From NCBI GenBank assembly GCA_910587015.1, contig CAJUME010000016.1:1-64000 (forward strand): a stretch of 64,000 bases of DNA. Direction: 5' to 3'. Position numbers and translations under genes: made by a program. The DNA comes from an uncultured Christensenella sp. (lineage in GTDB: Bacteria > Bacillota > Clostridia > Christensenellales > Borkfalkiaceae). The notes beneath the pieces were generated by a model. It was not told the DNA's origin and did not search any database. It worked only from the letters and a program-made list of their open reading frames with translations. Positions 9,076 to 17,786 of the stretch are shown in pieces; the first letter of the stretch is position 1; every line of letters begins with the position of its first letter.

Positions 9076-9814
9076 CGAATTCCACCCTCATCTGAATTCT
9101 CGTTTCGCCGCCGACTCTGCCCTCGACATAATAGCAGCTATTACCCGCGTTGTGACGGTAAAGCTGTAAAATTTCATTTTCCTTGCATTGCTTAACATAG
9201 GTAATCTGAACCTTTTTGATAAATCTGCCGCGCATTTCCTCTACGGAAAATACGTCCGTCAAAAAATCAGCGTACTTTGTGTTGTTGACGTGGAAATAAT
9301 GGTCGTAATCGGAGTATTTAAGCACCCTTGAATAAACGGCAGCTTTATCGCCGTCCGCCAAGCTGTCTATTGCGGGAATTTTCCAGCTGTTGAACTCTAC
9401 CGCCCGTTCGGTATTATACCCGTTGAAAAAGCCCTCGGCAAAATATTTTTCTATGGGCATAAATGAAAAATCATTCAGATTGACCATACACCAGCGCGCG
9501 CTGGCAACGCCTATTTTTTCGCCATTGCTGTAAAGTTCAAAATCGCGCAGAAAAATAAGATGTCTGGGCTTTAAGGGCCATGTATGCACCTCCAGCACTT
9601 CTCCTATTTTGACGGGGCGCGCAAGCTCTACATACCAGTTTGCAAGTATAAAGCCCATATTGTCGCCCTTAATATCGTCATAGCCGAAGCCGAGCTCGTC
9701 CGCAGACAGACAGGACGATTCCTGCAAAATGCCTAAAAGAGCAGAAAGCTTTATATTGTCGAAGGCATCGGTATCCGTATACCTTATTTCGTAATTTTTT
9801 ATATGTCTATACAT
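9065..9814 (-). CDS. Acyl-ACP thioesterase (double hot-dog fold)
   Basis: Releases fatty acids from acyl carrier protein. The frame is open to 9862, but the ATG at 9814 has a good ribosome site (AGAGG, 7 bp away) and gives the family N-terminus YEIRYTDTDAFDNIKLSALLG style, so this start is chosen (249 residues). Two hot-dog repeats are visible; the second holds DYDHYFHVNNTKYADF, the N-x-H/N-N-T-K-Y signature of the FatA/FatB-like bacterial thioesterase family (PF01643). Divergent from the PadR-type gene, sharing a short intergenic region with a dyad at 9893-9907. Confidence 0.88.
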   Translation of the reverse strand: MYRHIKNYEIRYTDTDAFDNIKLSALLGILQESSCLSADELGFGYDDIKGDNMGFILANWYVELARPVKIGEVLEVHTWPLKPRHLIFLRDFELYSNGEKIGVASARWCMVNLNDFSFMPIEKYFAEGFFNGYNTERAVEFNSWKIPAIDSLADGDKAAVYSRVLKYSDYDHYFHVNNTKYADFLTDVFSVEEMRGRFIKKVQITYVKQCKENEILQLYRHNAGNSCYYVEGRVGGETRIQMRVEFGDL

Positions 9815-9840
9815 TTTTAACCTCTTTAACCTCGCCAAGC

Positions 9841-9869
9841 ATTTTAGCACTTTTATAATCAAAAGTCTA
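9841..9869 (-). promoter_or_regulatory. Promoter of thioesterase/YgjP unit
   Basis: Minus-strand TAGACT (9869-9864), 17-bp spacer, TAAAAT (9846-9841), 27 bp ahead of the chosen thioesterase start. Confidence 0.6.
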
Positions 9870-9893
9870 TAATTTTATCAAAAAACAGTCGAT

Positions 9894-9911
9894 TATGTGT
9901 GACATAGTACT
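9894..9911. promoter_or_regulatory. Possible operator dyad in padR/thioesterase intergenic region
   Basis: TATGTGTGACATAGTACT contains the imperfect dyad CTATG-N5-CATA(G/A) on the minus strand. It lies between the two divergent promoters. A 17/18 identical copy occurs at 55699-55716 upstream of a flavin-binding-fold gene. PadR proteins bind short dyads of ATGT/ACAT type, so autoregulation is conceivable; unproven. Confidence 0.35.
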
Positions 9912-9929
9912 TTTTATATTGATAAAATA

Positions 9930-9958
9930 TTGACATAATTTGTAGTTTATGGTAGAAT
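9930..9958 (+). promoter_or_regulatory. Promoter of padR-like gene
   Basis: TTGACA (9930-9935), 17-bp spacer, TAGAAT (9953-9958), 27 bp before the GTG start with a GGAGGA ribosome site at 9972. Confidence 0.75.
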
Positions 9959-9985
9959 ATTGGTAAATTACGGAGGAAAACCTAA

Positions 9986-11401
9986 GTGGACGACGATATT
10001 ATAAACGACGTTGAAGCTACACCTTCGGGCAATGACGGTGACAGTAAAAGCGCAATAAGCGCTGACCTTATAAGGGGTCATATAAACACGATAATTCTGC
10101 GCACTCTTTACGAGCGCGACAAATACGGCTATGAAATTATCGAAGAAATAGAAACGCGCAGCCATGGACAGTATTCCTTAAAGCAACCCACGCTTTACAG
10201 CGCGCTTAAACGTCTTGAAAGTCAGGGCTATATCAACGCATACTGGAAAACGGACGAGGTTTCGCAAGGCGGCAGAAGAAAGTATTATACGCTTACCGAC
10301 AGCGGCAGAGAGATTGCTGAAAAAAATCAGGCCGAGTGGGAATATTCCAGAACGGTTATCGACAGTCTTATTTCCGATAAAAATTTTGATTTTTCCCAGC
10401 CCGCCCCCACTGCAGTTGATTTCAAAATTCTTAAAAATTCAACTACAAGAGTACACTCTGCGCATGTCGAAGCAGAAGAAGCTGCAAACGTCGGACAAGC
10501 GGTTGCAAATCAAAGCTTAAGCTCACCCGACAGCCACGCATACGAGGCTCAGCCCGCTGTGCAGCCGACTTATGCCGAGCCTGCCATTCAGCCACCCGTT
10601 GCACCCATTGCCTCAGCTCCCGCCCCTGCTCCCGCACCCGTGAGCGAGGTCAGCGAAGAAGAACGACGGAAATTGCACGAAAACTATTTAAGGCTTATAT
10701 CCGAACCCGTGGAAAGGCCCGCAGAGCCTTCCATCGCGCCGAATGCAGAGGAAATAAATACCGAAAAGCTTATATACAACAACCGCCCCGAGGCAGAGCG
10801 TGATTACAGAAATTTAATTAATAATTTATTTATTAAGACAATTCAGCCGCATGCGGACGCTATTCCGCCCGAGCCCGTTCAACGACAGACAAAAACGGAA
10901 CGTGTAAATACAGTCCATTTCGACGATGTTTCCGCAAAATCGGAAAGCGACGGATTGACCGTAAATACCTCCGATTCAAACGAGGCGGGCTCCCGCAGAA
11001 AAAGATATAACCTTGCGGCAAATCTTTTCAAAAGCTCGCTTATTGTTGCGGTAGTTATGCTGCTTGAATTTGCGCTTTGTCTGATTTTCAGAAAAGAGTT
11101 GAAGATTTCTCTTGCCTATCCATTTGTTATATTTGCTATTGCGGCGGCGCAGGCTTTGATTTTCGGCGTAATTCACGCGACAAATATTATAAAATCAACG
11201 ACAAAACCGACCTCGCTTACTTATCTGACGGCAGCAATCGTTGTTTCGGTCATTATCATTCTGATAATCTGCGTTGTTGCAATTTTGCTTAACACCGACT
11301 TCACCTCCGCGGCGGACATTATGTCGAACATTATAGTGCCCTCGCTTGTAACGCTTAATATCCCTCTGTTTGCAACACTGCTATGTCTTTTCAGCAGGTA
11401 A
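9986..11401 (+). CDS. PadR-family transcriptional regulator with C-terminal membrane domain
   Basis: GTG start preceded by GGAGGA. Residues 27-105 are a PadR winged helix (IILRTLYERDKYGYEII, QPTLYSALKRLESQGYI, GGRRKYYTLTDSGR). Residues 150-220 are an Ala/Pro-rich linker and 220-335 a charged, low-complexity stretch. The last 120 residues hold about four hydrophobic segments (near 350-368, 374-397, 413-437, 450-470), so the protein should be anchored in the membrane with its DNA-binding end in the cytoplasm. Ordinary PadR proteins are 100-180 residues; the 471-residue membrane form is unusual. Followed by a flavodoxin gene 3 bp downstream, likely the same mRNA. Target genes unknown; the upstream dyad suggests autoregulation. 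Confidence 0.85.
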   Translation: MDDDIINDVEATPSGNDGDSKSAISADLIRGHINTIILRTLYERDKYGYEIIEEIETRSHGQYSLKQPTLYSALKRLESQGYINAYWKTDEVSQGGRRKYYTLTDSGREIAEKNQAEWEYSRTVIDSLISDKNFDFSQPAPTAVDFKILKNSTTRVHSAHVEAEEAANVGQAVANQSLSSPDSHAYEAQPAVQPTYAEPAIQPPVAPIASAPAPAPAPVSEVSEEERRKLHENYLRLISEPVERPAEPSIAPNAEEINTEKLIYNNRPEAERDYRNLINNLFIKTIQPHADAIPPEPVQRQTKTERVNTVHFDDVSAKSESDGLTVNTSDSNEAGSRRKRYNLAANLFKSSLIVAVVMLLEFALCLIFRKELKISLAYPFVIFAIAAAQALIFGVIHATNIIKSTTKPTSLTYLTAAIVVSVIIILIICVVAILLNTDFTSAADIMSNIIVPSLVTLNIPLFATLLCLFSR

Positions 11402-11404
11402 GGT

Positions 11405-11875
11405 ATGAAAATTCTTATCATTGTCAAATCAAAGCACAACGACAATACAATGAAGCTTGCAGAAGCCATGTCCGAGGTTGCTCCCGCAACCGTTATCGAT
11501 ATAGATTACGCCAAATTTTATAAGCTTTCCGATTATGACATTGTCGGCTTCGGTAGCGGAATTTATTTCGGCAGACACGCCAAAGAGCTGTTCGAGCTTA
11601 TTAAAGTCTCAAACACGAAAAACAAATATTGCTTTGTTTTTTCAACCAGCGGTTCAAAAAATTATCAAAGGAACAACCGCGCGCTTATAAAATTGCTTGA
11701 AAAGAAAGAGAAAACGGTGCTTGGCTCGTTCGGATGTCAGGGACTTGACAAGTTCTTTATTTTTCGGCTTGTCGGCGGCATAAACAAAGACAGACCGAAT
11801 ACCGACGATTTCGATGCGGCGCAGAGTTTTATTAACAATATTATGACCGAATACAAAAATTTAAAAAATGATTAA
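11405..11875 (+). CDS. Flavodoxin-like protein
   Basis: 156 residues with the flavodoxin fold: beta strand 1 MKILIIVKSKHNDNTMKLAEAM gives the FMN phosphate loop (SKHNDNT), then DIVGFGSGIYFGRH and CFVFSTSGS correspond to the two isoalloxazine loops. It resembles the flavodoxin-domain (menaquinone-protoporphyrinogen oxidase-like, PF12724) group rather than classical electron-carrier flavodoxins. It follows the PadR-like gene by 3 bp and is ended by a strong hairpin terminator. Partner protein unknown. Confidence 0.85.
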   Translation: MKILIIVKSKHNDNTMKLAEAMSEVAPATVIDIDYAKFYKLSDYDIVGFGSGIYFGRHAKELFELIKVSNTKNKYCFVFSTSGSKNYQRNNRALIKLLEKKEKTVLGSFGCQGLDKFFIFRLVGGINKDRPNTDDFDAAQSFINNIMTEYKNLKND

Positions 11876-11879
11876 GCTT

Positions 11880-11912
11880 AAAGCCCCGTTGCAATCTGCA
11901 ACGGGGCTTTTT
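11880..11912 (+). terminator. Terminator after flavodoxin gene
   Basis: 14-bp perfect stem (arms 11880-11893 and 11897-11910, GC-rich AAGCCCCGTTGCA) with a T run; also lies just beyond the rny stop on the other strand. Confidence 0.9.
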
Positions 11913-11929
11913 AATGCTGTTAAATTTAA

Positions 11930-13543
11930 TTATTTGGCAAATTCGCTTGCGCGGAATTCCCTTATAACGTTTACCTTAATCTGACCGGGGTATTCAAGCT
12001 CAGCCTCGATTTTCTTTGCAATGTCCTTTGCAAGGAATGCCGCCTGCGCGTCGTCAATCTGCTCGGGCTTGACAATTACGCGCACCTCGCGTCCCGCCTG
12101 AATGGCATAGCACTTGTCAACGCCGTTAAAGTCGCTTGCAATCGCTTCAAGCTTTTCAAGCCTTTTGACGTAGTTGGTTCCCGTTTCTCTGCGCGCTCCC
12201 GGTCTTGCACCGGAAATAGCGTCCGCCGCAGCAACAAGCACAGCCTCTGTAGTGGTCGGCTCCACGTCGCCGTGGTGAGCCATAATGGCATTGATAACCT
12301 TGCCGCCCTCTCTGTACTTCTTTGCAAGGTCGGCGCCGAGTTGAATGTGCGTGCCCTCCTGCTCGTGGTCAACCGCCTTACCTATATCGTGCAGAAGTCC
12401 CGCGCGCTTTGCAAGGTTTACGTCAAGCCCAAGCTCCTGAGCCATAAGCCCCGCAAGCTGAGAAACCTCGATAGAGTGCTTGTACACGTTCTGTCCGTAG
12501 CTGGTTCTATATTTAAGTCTGCCCAAAAGCTTGATAATTTCGGGATGCAGTCCGAAAATGCCTACCTCAAACATCGCGCTTTCGCCCGCTTGCTTGATTT
12601 CCTGCTCCATTTCCTTTTTGACCTTTTCAACCGTTTCCTCTATTCTTGCAGGGTGAATTCTGCCATCGGAAATCAGCTTTTCAAGCGAAAGTCTTGCAAT
12701 CTCGCGCCTTACGGGGTCAAAGCCGGAAAGTATAACCACCTCGGGAGTGTCGTCGATAATCAGCTCTATACCCGTTGCATTTTCAATCGCACGGATATTT
12801 CTGCCCTCTCTGCCGATAAGCCTTGCCTTCATGTCGTCGCTGGGCAAGGGTACAACCGATACGGTAATTTCAGAGGCATGGTCTGCCGCGCAACGCTGAA
12901 CGGCAAGCGCGATAATTTTCTTTGCCTCGGTTGTTGCCTCTTCCCTTGCGGTCTGCTCTATATTTCTTACCTGCAACGCCACATCATGACGGGTTTCGTC
13001 AAGAATTTCCGTTGCAAGCAGCTTTCTCGCCTCTTCACGGGTGAGCTGTGCAACCTTCTCCAGCTCCTGAATCATAAGCTCGTGCTGGTGCGTGACTTTT
13101 TCCTGAGTTTTCTTTATTTCAAGCTCTCTCTTTTCAAGCTCGCGGCGCTGCTGCTCCAATGCGGAGGTTTGCTTTAAAAGCGCCTCTTCCTTTTTATCGA
13201 GTATCTCCTCTCTCTGTGCAAGTCTTTGTTCAAGCTTTGCAAGCTCGCTCTTCTTCTCGCGCGTTTCGCGCTCGAATTCGTTCCTTAACTGCAGTTCCTG
13301 TTCCTTTGCTTCCAAAATAGCTTCTTTTTTAAGCGCTTTGCACTCTAAAGAAGCATCGTCAATCATCTTTTTGGTTCTCGTTTCAACGTCGCCCAATCTT
13401 TTATCGGTTCTTTTTTGATTAATAATGTAACCGACAAAAAACCCAATAACCAAAGCCGTCAGAACACCTATACCAAGCCCTACCCCAAGCCCGATAACGG
13501 TGCTGTCCGCAAGAAACAGGCTGCTTAAAGCCAATAAGTTCAT
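11930..13543 (-). CDS. rny: Ribonuclease Y
   Basis: Membrane-bound endoribonuclease that starts mRNA decay in Bacillota. The 537 residues show an N-terminal transmembrane helix (about 16-38), a long coiled coil (about 40-205, rich in E/K/R/Q), a KH domain with ARLIGREGRNIRAIENATG (near 235) and an HD domain with LLHDIGKAVDHE (near 384). Length fits the family (about 520). ATG start with AGGAGG nearby. Transcribed alone from the promoter at 13609-13637. Confidence 0.98.
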   Translation of the reverse strand: MNLLALSSLFLADSTVIGLGVGLGIGVLTALVIGFFVGYIINQKRTDKRLGDVETRTKKMIDDASLECKALKKEAILEAKEQELQLRNEFERETREKKSELAKLEQRLAQREEILDKKEEALLKQTSALEQQRRELEKRELEIKKTQEKVTHQHELMIQELEKVAQLTREEARKLLATEILDETRHDVALQVRNIEQTAREEATTEAKKIIALAVQRCAADHASEITVSVVPLPSDDMKARLIGREGRNIRAIENATGIELIIDDTPEVVILSGFDPVRREIARLSLEKLISDGRIHPARIEETVEKVKKEMEQEIKQAGESAMFEVGIFGLHPEIIKLLGRLKYRTSYGQNVYKHSIEVSQLAGLMAQELGLDVNLAKRAGLLHDIGKAVDHEQEGTHIQLGADLAKKYREGGKVINAIMAHHGDVEPTTTEAVLVAAADAISGARPGARRETGTNYVKRLEKLEAIASDFNGVDKCYAIQAGREVRVIVKPEQIDDAQAAFLAKDIAKKIEAELEYPGQIKVNVIREFRASEFAK

Positions 13544-13608
13544 TTAAGCCTCCTGATAAATTTTTCAATAAATACGTTGCCTTAAAAGGCGCATTTATAT
13601 CTGTATAT

Positions 13609-13637
13609 ATTTTACACCCTGTCCGCATAAATGTCAA
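13609..13637 (-). promoter_or_regulatory. rny promoter
   Basis: Minus strand TTGACA (13637-13632), 17-bp spacer, TAAAAT (13614-13609); about 60 nt leader before rny. Confidence 0.8.
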
Positions 13638-13667
13638 TTTAAATATAAACATTGTTTTTCACAATAT

Positions 13668-13691
13668 AAAAAAAAGCGGTGTTACCCGCTT
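13668..13691 (-). terminator. Terminator of the ftsK-nadE operon
   Basis: Minus-strand stem AAGCGG/CCGCTT (13691-13686 with 13679-13674) followed by eight T, 8 bp after the nadE stop. Confidence 0.85.
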
Positions 13692-13698
13692 TGATTTT

Positions 13699-15612
13699 TT
13701 ATTGAATATCGTCCAGCCACAGCCTTACAATCGCGTCCGAGGGCATACGCCAATCCCCGCGCGGGGAAAGCGAAACCGAGCCGACCTTCACGCCGTCTGG
13801 CATGCAGGAGCGCTTGAATTGCTGAGCAAAAAACCTTGAATAAAAGCTTTTTAGCCACTTTTTGATTGTTTCCACGTCATATACGCCTTTGAACGCATAT
13901 TCAGCAAGATACTGAACTTTGGCAGGCTCGTAACCGCGCCGCACGGAATAATAAAGAAAAAAGTCGTGCAGAATATACGGGCCGACCAAATCCTCGGTCT
14001 TTTGGGAAATGTTTCCGTTTTCGTCTGGCGGCAACAGCTCGGGACTGATTTCCGTATTTAAAATATCCTTTAAAACGCCACCGCATTTCCCGCCCAGCTT
14101 TTGCGCCTCGTGTCCGATAAGGTACTTTACAAGCGTTTTTGGCACGGAAGCGTTTACGCCGTACATCGACATATGGTCGCCGTTATAGGTCGCCCAGCCA
14201 AGCGCAAGCTCGCTCAAATCGCCCGTGCCTATAACAAGCCCGTTGTTATCGTTGGCAATATCCATAAGCACAAGCGTACGCATTCTCGCCTGCGCATTCT
14301 CGTAAGTGACGTTCTTATCTTCTGCGTTATGCCCTATATCCTTGAAGTGCTTTAAAACGCTTGCACCTATGGGCACCGTCCTTGCCGTTGCTCCCAACGC
14401 CTTGATAAGCTTTATAGAATTGCTCTTTGTTTTTGCGGTTGTACCGAAGGCGGGCATTGTTACGGCAATTATATCCTTTGCGGATTTGCCAAGCGCCTTA
14501 AACGCACGGCACACAACAAGCAACGCTAATGCGGAATCAAGCCCGCCCGAAACTCCTATAACGGCAGTTTTGCTGTTTGTGTGCTTAAAACGCTTTTCAA
14601 GCCCCTTTGACTGAATAGATAAAATTAATTCCGTCCGCTCTTCAAGCCCCGCGCCCTCCTCGGGAATAAACGGCGTTTTGGAAAAGGCGCGTGTAAGCGA
14701 TAAATTTTCCGTATTAGTATTGAAAGGAACGCTGAAATAATCTACTTGTTCACCGTAATATCCGCTTGAAATTCTTCTGCGTTCGGAAGCAAGATAAGCA
14801 ACGTCTATCTCGCTGTAAACAAGCCCGTTTTCAAACAGCTTGCTTTCGGCAAGCACGGCGCCGTTTTCGCAAATTATATTGTGCCCCGCAAAAACCATAT
14901 CGGTGGTGCTTTCACCGTCGCCCGCATCGCAGTAAACATACCCGCAGACAAGCTTTGCCGACTGCGTTTTTACAAGATTTCTGCGGTATTCCGCCTTGCC
15001 TGCAACCTCATCGCTGCAAGAAAGGTTGACGATTATATTCGCGCCCGCCTGCGTGTGCGTTACCGACGGCGACTGCGGCACCCACAAATCCTCGCAAATT
15101 TCAACCGCAACCGCAAAATCGGGCATTTCCTCCGCTCTGAAAATCAACTGCGTGCCGAAATAAACCTCATTTTGTCCGCATAGGGAAATAATCTCAATCC
15201 CGTCCAAAGGCAATGCGGGCGAGAAATGCCGTCTTTCGTAAAACTCGCCGTAATCTGGAAGAAAGGTTTTGGGCACAGCCCCCAAAATTCTGCCGTTGCT
15301 TACGGCCACCGCGCAGTTATAAAGCCTGTTACCGACAGCAAGCGGCGCGCCAACAAGCACAAGTGTTGCGCACCCTTCCGTTGCCCTTGCTATTTCGCCC
15401 AAAGCGTTTTCGCACGCGCTTAAAAGCGCAGGCTGATTAAATAAATCGCCGCAGGTATAGCCGCAGATACAAAGCTCGGGAAAAACGGTAAGCTGACTGC
15501 CGTTTTCCGCGCTCTGCTTTATTGCCTTTATTATCTGTCGGGTATTGAATTGTACGTCCGCCACCTTAATTTCGGGTGTGGCGGCGCATACCTTGATAAA
15601 ACCGTAATTCAT
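13699..15612 (-). CDS. nadE: Glutamine-dependent NAD+ synthetase
   Basis: Final step of NAD synthesis: amidates nicotinic acid adenine dinucleotide with ammonia from glutamine. 637 residues in two parts: an N-terminal nitrilase/glutaminase domain with the Glu in TVFPELCICGYTCGDLF, Lys in KTFLPDYGEFYE and Cys in VAVEICEDLWVPQ, then an ATP pyrophosphatase synthetase domain with GVSGGLDSALAL (about 352) and GTGDLSELALGWATYNGDHMS motifs. Last gene of the operon starting at ftsK; 43 bp after recA. Confidence 0.97.
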   Translation of the reverse strand: MNYGFIKVCAATPEIKVADVQFNTRQIIKAIKQSAENGSQLTVFPELCICGYTCGDLFNQPALLSACENALGEIARATEGCATLVLVGAPLAVGNRLYNCAVAVSNGRILGAVPKTFLPDYGEFYERRHFSPALPLDGIEIISLCGQNEVYFGTQLIFRAEEMPDFAVAVEICEDLWVPQSPSVTHTQAGANIIVNLSCSDEVAGKAEYRRNLVKTQSAKLVCGYVYCDAGDGESTTDMVFAGHNIICENGAVLAESKLFENGLVYSEIDVAYLASERRRISSGYYGEQVDYFSVPFNTNTENLSLTRAFSKTPFIPEEGAGLEERTELILSIQSKGLEKRFKHTNSKTAVIGVSGGLDSALALLVVCRAFKALGKSAKDIIAVTMPAFGTTAKTKSNSIKLIKALGATARTVPIGASVLKHFKDIGHNAEDKNVTYENAQARMRTLVLMDIANDNNGLVIGTGDLSELALGWATYNGDHMSMYGVNASVPKTLVKYLIGHEAQKLGGKCGGVLKDILNTEISPELLPPDENGNISQKTEDLVGPYILHDFFLYYSVRRGYEPAKVQYLAEYAFKGVYDVETIKKWLKSFYSRFFAQQFKRSCMPDGVKVGSVSLSPRGDWRMPSDAIVRLWLDDIQ

Positions 15613-15655
15613 TTATTTAATTTGCGCGCCCAATGCGCGGCTTATTCCGTAAAAA

Positions 15656-16663
15656 TCAGTCCTTTTTTTCAAGCGAGGACTTATGCGCATCCCTTATTTT
15701 TGCATCGATTTCCGCCTTGATTTCGGGATTGCTTCTAAGGTATTCGCGCATTTTTTCGCGGCCCTGCGCAACCTTCTCATCGCCGTAATTGAACCACGAG
15801 CCGCTCTTTGTAAGAATGCCGTATTCAACGCCGAGGTCGATAAGACAGCCCTCCTGCGAAACGCCCTCGCCGTAAATTATATCGAATTCCGCAACCTTGA
15901 AGGGCGGCGCAACCTTGTTCTTTACAACCTTGCATTTTGCACGGTTGCCTATAATGCCGCCGTCGCCTTTAAGCGCGTCAGCTTTTCTTATATCGAGGCG
16001 GATAGTCGCAAAATATTTAAGCGCCTTACCGCCGGGGGTGGTTTCGGGATTGCCGAACATAACGCCGACCTTCTCGCGCAGCTGGTTTATAAAGATAACG
16101 CACGTTTTCGAGCGGTTTGTTATGGCGGTAAGCTTTCTTAAAGCCTGCGACATAAGCCTTGCCAAAAGTCCGACGTGCGTGTCGCCCATATCGCCCTCAA
16201 TTTCAGCCTTGGGGGTAAGCGCCGCGACCGAGTCAATGACAATAACGTCCACCGCGCTGGAACGCACAAGCGATTCGCATATGTCAAGCGCCTGTTCGCC
16301 CGTGTCGGGCTGGGAAAGATACAGCTCGTTAGTGTCAACACCGAGCGCGTGTGCATACTGCGCGTCAAGCGCGTGCTCGGCATCGATAAACGCCGCAACT
16401 CCGCCCATTTTCTGCGTTTCAGCAATAATATGCAGTGCAACCGTGGTTTTACCCGAGGATTCGGGGCCGTACACCTCTATTATTCTGCCGCGGGGTACGC
16501 CGCCAACGCCCAACGCCAAATCCAGCGAAAGACAGCCGGTAGGAATAATTTCCAAATCGTTGCTGACGTTAGTATCGCCGAGCTTCATAATCGAGCCCTT
16601 GCCGTACTGTTTTTCAATCATTGCAATGGTTGAATTAAGCGCCTTTTGTTTTTCTTCGTTCAT
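15656..16663 (-). CDS. recA: Recombinase RecA
   Basis: Strand-exchange ATPase for homologous recombination and SOS induction. 335 residues with the Walker A GPESSGKTT (66-74), Walker B VIVIDSVAALTP and the conserved FINQLREKVGVMFGNPETTPGG stretch (given in part: loop region around residues 193-212). RBS AGAGG precedes the ATG. It follows cinA by 25 bp, the classical cinA-recA order. No LexA/Cheo box was recognised directly ahead of it, as expected within an operon. Confidence 0.99.
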   Translation of the reverse strand: MNEEKQKALNSTIAMIEKQYGKGSIMKLGDTNVSNDLEIIPTGCLSLDLALGVGGVPRGRIIEVYGPESSGKTTVALHIIAETQKMGGVAAFIDAEHALDAQYAHALGVDTNELYLSQPDTGEQALDICESLVRSSAVDVIVIDSVAALTPKAEIEGDMGDTHVGLLARLMSQALRKLTAITNRSKTCVIFINQLREKVGVMFGNPETTPGGKALKYFATIRLDIRKADALKGDGGIIGNRAKCKVVKNKVAPPFKVAEFDIIYGEGVSQEGCLIDLGVEYGILTKSGSWFNYGDEKVAQGREKMREYLRSNPEIKAEIDAKIRDAHKSSLEKKD

Positions 16664-16688
16664 ATTTATATACCTCTGTGATTTTTTC

Positions 16689-17786
16689 TTATTTTATGAA
16701 TTTATAAGCAAGAAACAAAGCAAGATTAATTGCCGTTTCCGTTATTTTTTTACGCGAGCCGCAAAGCTGATATTTAAACGCCTGAGTACCGTCCTTCAAG
16801 GCTATGCCTATATACGTCAAACCGACGGGCTTGTTCGTATTGTCCGATTTTGGCCCCGCAATACCCGTGGTGGATATGCTTACGTCGCAGTTACCGTCCT
16901 TTATCAGCCCCTCCGCCATCTCCGCGGCAGTCTGCTCGGAAACGGCTCCGAACCGTTTCAGCGTCATTTCCTCCACGCCGAGCCGCGCCGCCTTAGCCTC
17001 GTTGGAATATGTGTTCAGTCCCTCGTAAAAAACCTCGCTTACGCCGGAAATACTCACAAGCCGCTTGCATATGCCGCCGCCCGTAAACGATTCCGCAACG
17101 GCTATCTTCATTCTGCGCAGCTTTAAAAGCTGAACAAGCCGCTCTTCAAGCGAAATATCCTCCAAGGCGTAAATATATTTATCAAGCCTTGCAACAAGCT
17201 CTCTCAAAGCTCTGTCAAATATTGATTTGGGCGTATTACTGCCGTAAACCACCTCAATTTTGGTGTCGCCGTAGCTTTCTGAAATATTGAATTCCAGCTC
17301 GCCGCAAATACTTTTTGCCGAATTGACGGCGGACATAATCAAGCTCTGCGGCGCGCCTACCGCTTTAACATATGCGCAACCGTGATTTACTCCGTAACGC
17401 TTGTCCAACTCGTTACATATATCCGAAACAAGCAGTCTGTTATTGCTGTCGGAAAACAGCATAAACACGGAATTGCTTTCCCCTTTAAGAAAATTAAGCC
17501 CGTCAAACTCCCCGCCGACGGCGGCAACGGCAAAGTCCTTTATTGTACCCTCCATTGCCTTAGGACAGTAAATTACCATATTTTCGTAATTTTCAAGCCC
17601 GTCCTTTAAGGCAAAAACTATCTCGGCAGAGCAATTGTAGGCGACATAGCTTATTTTATCAAAATAATAGCCGCCGTTTGCAAATTCCGAAATAACCGCA
17701 TCAGCGCCGCTGAAATCGTTTATTTTTTTATTGCGGAAAACAAGCAGACAGCATTTATTCAACTTGTTATAAACAGCGGTATTCAT
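16689..17786 (-). CDS. cinA: CinA-family protein (PncC-type C-terminal domain, divergent N-terminus)
   Basis: The C-terminal part (about 220-365) is a clear CinA/PncC nicotinamide-nucleotide deamidase domain: KIAVAESFTGGGICKRL, YSNEAKAARLGV, SISTTGIAGPKSDNTNKPVGLTYIG. The first 150 residues occupy the place of the MoaB-like COG1058 domain, but the usual motif (about IGDELLxG) is not present, so that half is strongly diverged or non-functional. Total length (365) is shorter than typical CinA (about 410). Overlaps pgsA by 4 bp and precedes recA, the conserved neighbourhood, which supports the name. Confidence 0.85.
   Translation of the reverse strand: MNTAVYNKLNKCCLLVFRNKKINDFSGADAVISEFANGGYYFDKISYVAYNCSAEIVFALKDGLENYENMVIYCPKAMEGTIKDFAVAAVGGEFDGLNFLKGESNSVFMLFSDSNNRLLVSDICNELDKRYGVNHGCAYVKAVGAPQSLIMSAVNSAKSICGELEFNISESYGDTKIEVVYGSNTPKSIFDRALRELVARLDKYIYALEDISLEERLVQLLKLRRMKIAVAESFTGGGICKRLVSISGVSEVFYEGLNTYSNEAKAARLGVEEMTLKRFGAVSEQTAAEMAEGLIKDGNCDVSISTTGIAGPKSDNTNKPVGLTYIGIALKDGTQAFKYQLCGSRKKITETAINLALFLAYKFIK

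Noticed and set aside
12272..13177. 301-codon open frame antisense to rny
   Set aside because: Shadow of the rny coiled-coil and KH region; no ribosome site and no family features.
15897..17126. 409-codon open frame on the plus strand across recA and cinA
   Set aside because: Antisense to two well-supported genes, low-complexity translation; arises from codon bias.
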